Assembly: GCA_030616465.1 (NCBI GenBank) | Contig: JAUWXH010000100.1 | Coordinates: 1-7,029 of the forward strand | Direction of reading: 5' to 3' | Length of the DNA: 7,029 bases | Origin: Planctomycetota bacterium | GTDB lineage: Bacteria; Planctomycetota; Phycisphaerae; UBA1845; Fen-1342 | Shown here: one piece after another, positions 1 through 4,948 of the stretch | How positions within the stretch are numbered: the first letter of the stretch is position 1 | Layout: each line of letters begins with the position of its first letter | Translations under genes and position numbers: made by a program | Notes under the pieces: model-generated | The model's input: the letters and a program-made list of their open reading frames with translations, nothing else | Database searches by the model: none | What the model was told of the DNA's origin: nothing

Positions 1-53
1 TGAGTTGGTGGTCGCGGCACGCCAACGCCTCATCCCTCTGCACAGCCTGGGGC

Positions 54-113
54 CAGCCGGCTTCAGCCGGGCTTGGGGTTGCGGCAGCTTCAAAGCCCGG
101 CTGAAGCCGGCTG
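54..113. repeat. Perfect 21-bp inverted repeat made of two GGCTGAAGCC hairpins
   Basis: Bases 54-74 and 93-113 are perfect reverse complements of each other, separated by an 18-nt spacer. Each arm is also a small hairpin by itself: CCGGCT-TC-AGCCGG at 57-70 and CCGGCT-GA-AGCCGG at 97-110. The arrangement can therefore fold either as one long stem or as two short ones. This is the look of REP-like extragenic palindromes found as opposed pairs. There is no T-run on either side, so I do not call it an intrinsic terminator. Its family name and genome-wide copy number cannot be known from this window. Confidence 0.8.
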
Positions 114-150
114 CAGCGCTGATGTATGAGAGACAGGTCTGCGACGCCCC

Positions 151-194
151 ACCGACTGAAGTCGATGGCAAGCCCCGACCGGCTGAAGCCGGTC
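151..194. repeat. Two further GGCTGAAGCC-type hairpins, one with paired base changes
   Basis: Bases 177-194 form GACCGGCT-GA-AGCCGGTC, an 8-bp stem with the same GA loop as the hairpin at 97-110. Bases 153-164 form CGACT-GA-AGTCG, a variant of the same unit in which a G-C pair of the stem has become A-T on both sides. These copies lie in direct order after the inverted pair at 54-113, so the cluster holds four related hairpins in about 140 bp. Confidence 0.7.
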
Positions 195-242
195 CCCGGC
201 CACGCCGGGTGGCACTGGCGGCTTGGCGGGTGGCATGCCCAA
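195..242 (-). repeat. CCCGGC hairpin plus left copy of a CAGTG-type repeat
   Basis: Bases 195-209 form a CCCGGC-CAC-GCCGGG hairpin. From 203 the sequence runs into a unit that, read on the minus strand, resembles the plus-strand sequence around 1060-1105. The 22-bp core at 203-224 (minus) matches 1078-1099 (plus) at 20 of 22 positions. The left copy has lost one half of the palindrome that is intact in the right copy. The two copies point in opposite directions and flank the methyltransferase gene. Confidence 0.6.
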
Positions 243-253
243 GCCAGTCATTT

Positions 254-269
254 CACGCGCCTGCGCGTG
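254..269. repeat. CACGCGC-CT-GCGCGTG hairpin downstream of the methyltransferase gene
   Basis: Perfect 7-bp stem with a 2-nt loop, beginning about 47 nt past the stop codon of the minus-strand methyltransferase gene. It is not followed by a T-run on either strand, so a role as an intrinsic terminator is unsupported. It may instead stabilise the mRNA 3' end, or simply be one more palindrome of the cluster. Together with the neighbouring hairpins it accounts for most of 54-269; I see nothing recognisable in 1-53 or 270-315. Confidence 0.45.
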
Positions 270-315
270 TGGCACGGCTCTTGGTCGGCAAAAGACTCCT
301 GAGCCCTGTTCCTGT

Positions 316-987
316 CTACACCACGATCTCGCAGAAGACGCTGGACTCGTCCACCTCCTCGATGCGAACGCGCGCGTCGAAGCCGGATGTTAGCGACCGG
401 AACTCGGCCGGGCTGATGGTCGTGGCTTTGAAGCCGTCCTGGCAGACGATCGTGCCGTGGCCGGTGGCCTGCCAGTCAATCTCGCCCAGCAGTCCGTGGT
501 CGGCCTGAAGGCGGAACCATTCCAGGCGCTGCTCCCAGAACTTCTCGGCGTAGGTGGAGAACAGGATCCGGCCGGCGGGCTTGGTCACGCGGATGCTCTC
601 GGCAATCAGAACACGCTCATCAACCTTGAAGGCGGAGATCCCGTTCTGGATGCAGGCCACGACATCGAAGACCCGGTCGCGAAAGCCGAGCGCGCCAGCA
701 TCCATCCGGACGAGCCGGCAGTTCGACACGTTGCCGAGCAGCTCTTGGGCCAGCTCCAGACTCGGCCGCGACGTATCGATGCCGATGACGAGCGCGGCTT
801 TGTCGGTGAGCTTCTCGAGCACGCGGCCGTAGCCGCAGCCGAGCTCCAAGACGACGTCGGCGGGCCGAATCCGCTCGGCGACGTAGTCGATTTCCGCCGC
901 AAGGTACTGGCGCACCCGCGGGGGCGCGATGTCATAGCACTTCCGCAGGCGCTCGGCCGACAAGCGCTGGGCGTAGTAGCCGTCCAT
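316..987 (-). CDS. Class I SAM-dependent methyltransferase (UbiE/Methyltransf_11-like)
   Basis: A 223-residue cytoplasmic protein predicted to transfer a methyl group from S-adenosylmethionine; the acceptor cannot be told. The Rossmann motif I is clear: VLELGCGYG at residues 46-54. The acidic residue that contacts the SAM ribose ends the next strand (GID, Asp71), MDAG around Asp96 fits motif II, and FDVVAC near 107-112 fits the post-motif. The C-terminal half (KPAGRILFSTYAEKFW) is typical of small-molecule methyltransferases. The reading frame is open to 1065, but I start at 987 because GAGGA lies 6 nt upstream of that ATG and the longer version would run into a repeat. The lipoprotein gene lies upstream on the same strand, 173 bp away, so co-transcription is possible but not evident. 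Repeats flank the gene on both sides. Fold confidence is high; substrate is unknown. Confidence 0.85.
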   Translation of the reverse strand: MDGYYAQRLSAERLRKCYDIAPPRVRQYLAAEIDYVAERIRPADVVLELGCGYGRVLEKLTDKAALVIGIDTSRPSLELAQELLGNVSNCRLVRMDAGALGFRDRVFDVVACIQNGISAFKVDERVLIAESIRVTKPAGRILFSTYAEKFWEQRLEWFRLQADHGLLGEIDWQATGHGTIVCQDGFKATTISPAEFRSLTSGFDARVRIEEVDESSVFCEIVV

Positions 988-993
988 GCCCGA

Positions 994-998
994 TCCTC
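994..998 (-). promoter_or_regulatory. Ribosome binding site that fixes the methyltransferase start
   Basis: GAGGA on the minus strand, 6 nt before the ATG at 987. It decides for the 223-residue form over the reading frame's first ATG at 1065, which lies inside a repeat. Confidence 0.65.
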
Positions 999-1028
999 GG
1001 CAAGCTGCGGGCGGGAGGGCGAAGGTGT

Positions 1029-1110
1029 CGCTGAGCCCGCTCGGCGGGAGCCTCGCCCTGTGCATGCACTGGTGGGCAAGCCACCAGTGGCACCCGGCGC
1101 AGCCATGGGG
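1029..1110 (+). repeat. Two-hairpin palindromic repeat between methyltransferase and lipoprotein genes
   Basis: The 173-bp gap between the two minus-strand genes holds CCCGC-TCG-GCGGG at 1036-1048 and a stronger hairpin at 1067-1089, CACTGGTGG-GCAAG-CCACCAGTG, with a perfect 9-bp stem. The second hairpin and the following bases to 1099 are the intact relative of the degenerate copy at 203-242, in opposite orientation. If transcription runs through from the lipoprotein gene, the hairpins would lie in its 3' untranslated region or in the intercistronic mRNA. No T-run follows. Confidence 0.65.
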
Positions 1111-1160
1111 CGTGCGCGTCGTGCTCAGGCGCGCGTGCCGCTATGCGCTTGCAGTCTGCT

Positions 1161-1739
1161 CTACTTTCGGCGGGTGGTTCCCTTGAACTCCATGAGCTTC
1201 CGCAGCTTCCACCCGTCCCAGACGGTGTAGTTCCATTCCTGTGTGTCGTCGTCCACCATCTGGGAGCTGCCTTTGCCGACGAACTTCTCGCCGGTGACCG
1301 TGTTGCGGCTCTTGCCCTTGAAGTGCCAGGTCTTGGTCTCCTGGTCATACGTGGCGCTGGCGGATTCGCAGTAGCCGCCGTTGTCGAACGACCAGATGCG
1401 GTACTTCTTGGCCTTGGCGTCCCAGGTCCAGACTGCCAGGCCTCTCGTCTCGTCCTCGTCGCCCGTCTGGTACTCGAAGTGATTGACGAGCACCCACTTG
1501 TCGGCGTCCCAATTGACCGTTTCGACGCCCTCACCCGTGACGACCTCGTCGGAGCCCACGACCTTCACTTCTGCCGTGCCTTCCCAAGTGCCGACGAGCA
1601 TCTCGAGCTGGTCGAGCTCAGCGGGCCGCGGCGGCGGCTTCATCATCTCCGCCATGTCAACCTGCGGCTGCTGACAGCCGATGAGCGTCACCGCCAGAAC
1701 GGCGGCCAAGCCTCCACCTATAATCCGACTTCGACTCAT
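1161..1739 (-). CDS. DUF1579 family lipoprotein
   Basis: A 192-residue protein with a clear lipoprotein signal: basic n-region (MSRSR), hydrophobic stretch at 6-20 and the lipobox LIGC, with Cys22 as the predicted lipidated residue. A Pro-rich linker (KPPPRP) leads into the domain, which opens with LEMLVGTWEGTAEV near residue 45, the characteristic start of DUF1579 proteins. Later blocks (LAVWTWDAKAKKYRIWSFDNGG, split here as LAVWTWDAK and RIWSFDNGG, then WHFKGKS and MVDDDTQEW) follow the alternating-strand pattern of that family. Its biochemical role is unknown. The start at 1739 is fixed by AGGGAGG 8 nt upstream; the frame stays open to 1934, but the added residues do not look like protein and would bury the signal peptide. 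It is divergent from the S9 peptidase gene. Family assignment is from motif memory. Confidence 0.82.
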   Translation of the reverse strand: MSRSRIIGGGLAAVLAVTLIGCQQPQVDMAEMMKPPPRPAELDQLEMLVGTWEGTAEVKVVGSDEVVTGEGVETVNWDADKWVLVNHFEYQTGDEDETRGLAVWTWDAKAKKYRIWSFDNGGYCESASATYDQETKTWHFKGKSRNTVTGEKFVGKGSSQMVDDDTQEWNYTVWDGWKLRKLMEFKGTTRRK

Positions 1740-1747
1740 GCTATGTA

Positions 1748-1754
1748 CCTCCCT
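1748..1754 (-). promoter_or_regulatory. Ribosome binding site of the DUF1579 lipoprotein gene
   Basis: AGGGAGG on the minus strand, 8 nt before the ATG at 1739. It is a near-perfect Shine-Dalgarno sequence and places the start directly before the lipoprotein signal peptide. Confidence 0.75.
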
Positions 1755-1929
1755 TTGCGTGAGAACAGTCTGCCGCTTCAAACCCGTATGAAACGGCATG
1801 GATACAGCGACAGTCAAGCTGCTTCGCCGATGCGGCTCAGCGACTCTACGAACCCACGAATTCTGACCGACAGGCCGTTGCACGTAAAGTGACGGAGATG
1901 GCCTCAGTCGTGTAGGGTCCGCCCGGCAG

Positions 1930-2110
1930 AACATTCGCGGTTACACATGAGCCTGGTAGCGGTCTGCACAGCGGACCCTGCCAAGCTGGGTCGTCGCAAC
2001 CGCAATGGGCCAGCAGAATGCGCAGGTCCGCTTGATCGGTGTTCCCGTCGTGTCCTTGAATTGTGGTGCCGGTTGGCGAGAAAATGCGTTCGTCAGCAAA
2101 CACGGCAGCG
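1930..2110 (-). pseudogene. Probable remnant of a dockerin-like (EF-hand type) C-terminal domain
   Basis: Read on the minus strand, 2049-1999 encodes DGNTDQADLRILLAHCG. This closely follows the GDGxVDQADLGILLAHWG pattern that I recall from C-terminal dockerin-like repeats of planctomycete extracellular proteins. Aligned to a 12-residue calcium loop, positions 5, 9 and 12 are still Asp, but positions 1 and 3 are Ile and Gly, so the loop looks damaged. The frame has no credible start, signal or upstream domain; continuing upstream it becomes merely antisense to the peptidase gene. I therefore read it as the tail of a lost gene. The outer limits given are approximate. A chance resemblance is the alternative. 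Confidence 0.35.
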
Positions 2111-2197
2111 GGTAACTTAACGCCGAATCGTGGCATCCAGCGGCCGGCGTCGCCGCGCGGTTGCCGGGCCTGTTGCCTGCTTGAGGTCCTCGAGGTC

Positions 2198-2202
2198 AGG
2201 AG
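2198..2202 (+). promoter_or_regulatory. Ribosome binding site that fixes the S9 peptidase start
   Basis: AGGAG, 7 nt before the ATG at 2210, directly ahead of the hydrophobic leader. It favours this start over the GTG at 2063, which would put 49 extra residues before the leader and overlap the dockerin-like relic. Confidence 0.7.
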
Positions 2203-2209
2203 TGTACCC

Positions 2210-4303
2210 ATGTTGGCTTTGGCGCTTCTCATCTTTCTCGCGTTTGTTTTCCTTCTCGTCCTGCACTTCGCCGAGTCGGCCGCCGGCGGGACGCACCCGT
2301 TTACCGCGCGCGACATGCACGCGATGGAGCGCATCAGCGATCCACAGGCTTCGCCGGACGGGAAACGCCTCGCGTTCGTGCTGCGCGTCACCGACTTCGA
2401 GGCGAACAAGGGGCGCACCGACCTGTGGCTGGTGAATCCAGATGGCAGCGGGCTGCGCCGCCTGACCACACATACGGCCGGTAGCAGCAGTCCCCGCTGG
2501 TCGCCGGACGGGCGGACCATCTACTTCCTCTCGAAGCGGTCGGAATCGTCGCAGGTCTGGAGGATCGCGGTGGACGGCGGTGAGGCGGACCAGGTGACCG
2601 ATTTGCCGCTCGATGTTGGGACGTTCGCGCTATCGCCCGATGGCCAGCACCTGGCGATCAGCATCGAGGTCTTCCCCGATGCCGGGACGCTCGAGGACAC
2701 CAAGAAGCGGCTCGACGAGATCAAGGAGCGCAAGGCCACCGGGCAGGTTTACGACCGACTGTTCATCCGACATTGGGATACGTGGAAGGACGGTCGGCGG
2801 TCGCACTTGTTCGTCATCCCGACGTCCGGCGGCGAGCCGGTGGACGTGATGAAGGGCGTGGACGCCGATGCGCCGTCGAAACCGTTCGGCGGCGCGGAGG
2901 AATTCACGTTCACGCCGGACGGCAAGTCGCTTGTGCTCGCCGCGCGCAACGTCGGCCGCGAGGAGGCGTGGTCCACGCATTTCAACTTGTACGTTGTGCC
3001 GATCGACGGCTCGGCCGAGCCACGGATCGTGGTCGATGGCAAAGGCGCGACGGTCACGAACCCGGTGTTCTCGCCGGACGGCAAGACGCTCGCGTACCTG
3101 GCGATGGTCCGGCCGGGTTACGAGGCGGACCGTTTCCGCATCGCGCTCAAGCCGTGGCCGAATGGCTCGCCCGCCTCGGCGGGTAGTGCGGGCGTCCCGC
3201 CCGCGAGCCTTACAGAATCGTGGGACCGCTCCGCGGGCAAGATCGTCTTCTCACGCGACGGCAAGACGATCTATACGTGTGCCAACCACGTCGGCCAGCG
3301 ACCCTTGTTTGCCGTGGACGTTGGCACTGGCAACGTACGCGAGCTCGTTGGCGAAGGCCGGGTGATGGAGATCGTCACGGCGGGTGAGCGGGTCGTGTAC
3401 GGCCTGTGCCACCTGCGCAGCCCGCTTGAGCTGTTCTCCGTCAGGCCTGATGGCAGCGACGTGCAGCCGGTTACAGAGATCAACGCGGAGAAGGTCGCCG
3501 CGATCCGCACGGGCGAGCCTGAGCAGTCCTCGTTCAAGGGCTGGAACGGCGACACGGTGTACACATACGTCGTCAAGCCGGTCGATTTCGACCCGAGCAA
3601 GAAGTACCCGGTCGCGTTTTTGATCCACGGTGGGCCACAGGGGACGTTCAGCAACGATTTTCACTACCGCTGGAATCCGCAGTGTCTCGCGGGTGCGGGC
3701 TACGCCGTGGTGATGGTCGATTTCCATGCCTCGGTCGGCTACGGCCAAGCGTTCACCGACGCGATCAACGACCACTGGGGCGATCGGCCGCTGGAGGATT
3801 TGCAAAAGGGCCTGGCCGCCGCCGTGGAGCGCTACCCATGGATGGACGGCGAGCGCGTCGCGGCGTTGGGTGGCTCCTATGGCGGCTATCTGGTCAACTG
3901 GATCGCCGGCGTGTGGCCCGACCGCTTCCGCTGCCTGGTCTGCCACGACGGCAATATCGACGAGCGGATGGCCTATTACGACACGGAAGAGCTGTGGTTT
4001 CCCGAGTGGGAGCGCGGCGGCCCGCCGTGGGAGAAGCCGGAGGCGTACACCAAGCACAACCCGATCGACCACGTGGACAAATGGAAGACGCCGATGCTGG
4101 TGATCCACAGTGCCAACGACTTCCGCGTGGTCGATGCGCAAGGCATCTCGACGTTCACCGCGCTGCAACGCCGCGGCATCCCCAGCAAGCTGCTGTACTT
4201 CCCCGACGAAAACCACTGGGTCCTCAAGCCGCACAACAGCATTCAGTGGTATGAGGTTGTCATCGGGTGGCTGGATCAATGGTGTAAGGGGAATTCAGAA
4301 TAG
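2210..4303 (+). CDS. Exported S9 family serine peptidase (prolyl oligopeptidase / acylaminoacyl-peptidase type)
   Basis: A 697-residue serine peptidase, expected to cleave short peptides or acylated N-termini outside the cytoplasm. Residues 1-18 are a long hydrophobic leader ending near ESAAGG; the leader has no basic residue before it, which is unusual, so it could be a signal peptide or an anchor. Residues from about 30 to 430 form a beta-propeller with repeated SPDG-type blades (SPRWSPDGRTIYF, ALSPDGQHLAIS, FTPDGKSLVL, FSPDGKTLAYL, FSRDGKTIYT). The catalytic alpha/beta hydrolase domain starts near residue 455, with the oxyanion-side HGGPQ at 473-477, the nucleophile Ser556 in GGSYGG, Asp637 in SANDFRVV and His669 in DENHW. 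All three are intact and the length is normal for the family. Residues 319-334 come from an in-frame palindromic repeat between propeller strands. The stop codon lies in a heptamer repeat. Confidence 0.93.
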   Translation: MLALALLIFLAFVFLLVLHFAESAAGGTHPFTARDMHAMERISDPQASPDGKRLAFVLRVTDFEANKGRTDLWLVNPDGSGLRRLTTHTAGSSSPRWSPDGRTIYFLSKRSESSQVWRIAVDGGEADQVTDLPLDVGTFALSPDGQHLAISIEVFPDAGTLEDTKKRLDEIKERKATGQVYDRLFIRHWDTWKDGRRSHLFVIPTSGGEPVDVMKGVDADAPSKPFGGAEEFTFTPDGKSLVLAARNVGREEAWSTHFNLYVVPIDGSAEPRIVVDGKGATVTNPVFSPDGKTLAYLAMVRPGYEADRFRIALKPWPNGSPASAGSAGVPPASLTESWDRSAGKIVFSRDGKTIYTCANHVGQRPLFAVDVGTGNVRELVGEGRVMEIVTAGERVVYGLCHLRSPLELFSVRPDGSDVQPVTEINAEKVAAIRTGEPEQSSFKGWNGDTVYTYVVKPVDFDPSKKYPVAFLIHGGPQGTFSNDFHYRWNPQCLAGAGYAVVMVDFHASVGYGQAFTDAINDHWGDRPLEDLQKGLAAAVERYPWMDGERVAALGGSYGGYLVNWIAGVWPDRFRCLVCHDGNIDERMAYYDTEELWFPEWERGGPPWEKPEAYTKHNPIDHVDKWKTPMLVIHSANDFRVVDAQGISTFTALQRRGIPSKLLYFPDENHWVLKPHNSIQWYEVVIGWLDQWCKGNSE
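3164..3209 (+). repeat. In-frame palindromic repeat inside the peptidase gene
   Basis: A 46-bp stretch built of three nested stems: an outer GGCTC/GAGCC pair (3164-3168 with 3205-3209), hairpin CCCGCC-TC-GGCGGG (3170-3183) and hairpin GCGGGCG-TCC-CGCCCGC (3188-3204). As single-stranded DNA or RNA it could fold as a three-way junction. It encodes GSPASAGSAGVPPASL, a low-complexity peptide between two propeller segments. Similar AGVPPAS-type inserts coded by GCGGGCGTCCCGCCCGC palindromes are, to my recollection, seen in many bacterial genomes, but that needs a search to confirm. Confidence 0.7.
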
Positions 4304-4325
4304 CGAATTGCGAATGGCGAATTGG
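4291..4325 (+). repeat. Degenerate heptamer tandem repeat (GAATNNN units) across the peptidase stop codon
   Basis: Five consecutive 7-bp units begin with GAAT, among them GAATAGC, GAATTGC and GAATGGC. The array starts inside the peptidase reading frame, supplies its last three residues (Asn-Ser-Glu) and includes its TAG stop at 4301-4303. It then runs 22 bp past the stop. Such short tandem heptamers resemble the STRR elements described in cyanobacteria and similar arrays in other bacteria. The rest of the gap to the next gene (4326-4440) shows only a weak GGGC-AGA-GCCC hairpin. Confidence 0.7.
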
Positions 4326-4440
4326 CGTCCGGTTGGCACGGCTTCACGGGCAGAGCCCCGGCAGGCATGACTCGCGCGATAGCCTTTGACCGTGCCCGCC
4401 GACTGCGGTTCATTGAGCACCGGTGGTATGGGACAGGAAC

Positions 4441-4902
4441 ATGCGCAACAGATTCTTTACGGTGCTTCACATGCTCGCCCTGTTGCTTTGCGCGGCGTTG
4501 ACCCTTCTGTGCGTGCAGAGCTTTCGCGATAACTATAGAATATTACACGATCGGAACGCGAACGTAACGTATGAGGTGTACCGTGGGACGTTCCTTGCTC
4601 ACACCGAGACGCTTCCAGCGAGTATCTTCCCTTCCAGCGCGCGTTTTCATACTGGCAGTGCGTCACGCCCGCGGTGGGCAAAGCCGACCAACATCCTGAT
4701 TTCATTCCCCTTGTGGCCGGTTGGATTGCTGTTGCTCGCATGGGGTTGTTACCCCTTCTTGCCGCAATACCGACGGTGGCGAAGACGAAAGATGGGACTA
4801 TGCACCAAGTGCGGATACGACCTCCGAGGATTAACCGAGCCCCGGTGCCCGGAGTGCGGTAAGCCTTTCGACATGCGTGCCAGGAAGCAGGTTTCAGAAT
4901 GA
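4441..4902 (+). CDS. Two-helix membrane protein with C-terminal CGYDLRG zinc ribbon
   Basis: A 153-residue protein of unknown function. A basic N-terminus (MRNR) is followed by a membrane helix at about 8-27, an outside loop of some 57 residues and a second helix at about 85-107. A strongly basic stretch (RRWRRRK, 111-117) then puts the tail in the cytoplasm. The tail carries a four-cysteine zinc ribbon, Cys121, Cys124, Cys136 and Cys139 in a CxxC...CxxC layout with CGYDLRGL between. This ribbon is a recurrent tail on small planctomycete membrane proteins. Binding of nucleic acid or protein is possible but unproven. The ATG at 4441 has AGGA only 2 nt upstream or GGGA 7 nt upstream; a GTG at 4423 in the same frame would add six residues. 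It lies 137 bp after the peptidase gene and converges on the DUF885 gene, 46 bp apart. Part of the gene (about 4520-4575) is more AT-rich than its surroundings. Confidence 0.8.
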   Translation: MRNRFFTVLHMLALLLCAALTLLCVQSFRDNYRILHDRNANVTYEVYRGTFLAHTETLPASIFPSSARFHTGSASRPRWAKPTNILISFPLWPVGLLLLAWGCYPFLPQYRRWRRRKMGLCTKCGYDLRGLTEPRCPECGKPFDMRARKQVSE

Positions 4903-4948
4903 GGCAGGTGGGTGCCACGACTGTGCCAGCCGTGCCTTCTCACGACCA

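Larger units (their letters stand above)
1740..2209. other. Divergent intergenic region
   Basis: This 470-bp stretch separates the minus-strand lipoprotein gene from the plus-strand peptidase gene and must hold the promoters of both. I could not identify convincing -35/-10 pairs. The two ribosome binding sites lie at its ends. The only other content I can support is the dockerin-like relic on the minus strand at about 1930-2110. The stretches 1760-1930 and 2110-2190 show nothing I recognise. Confidence 0.5.

Noticed and set aside
54..269. CRISPR-like or riboswitch reading of the repeat cluster
   Set aside because: The repeats are palindromes of unequal spacing and opposite orientation with no uniform spacers, and no cas genes or known aptamer core are visible.
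988..1065. 26-residue N-terminal extension of the methyltransferase
   Set aside because: It runs into the palindromic repeat and reads as unrelated low-complexity residues; GAGGA before 987 supports the shorter form.
457..1230. Long plus-strand open frame (257 codons) opposite the methyltransferase gene
   Set aside because: It is antisense to a gene with clear SAM-binding motifs and a ribosome site. Its translation has no recognisable domain and continues through the repeat at 1029-1110.
2063..2209. 49-residue N-terminal extension of the S9 peptidase from a GTG
   Set aside because: It would place the hydrophobic leader internally, lacks a ribosome site and overlaps the dockerin-like relic; AGGAG before 2210 gives a better start.
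3251..4279. 342-codon minus-strand open frame opposite the S9 peptidase catalytic domain
   Set aside because: High GC leaves the opposite strand open. The plus strand carries the full catalytic triad, and the minus-strand translation shows no family motif.
4347..4360. GGGC-AGA-GCCC hairpin after the S9 peptidase as a terminator
   Set aside because: The stem is only 4 bp and no T-run follows.
4387..4415. TTGACC with TTCATT 17 nt later, as a promoter for the zinc-ribbon gene
   Set aside because: The -35 half is good but the -10 half matches only three of six consensus bases, which is expected by chance in a 137-bp gap.
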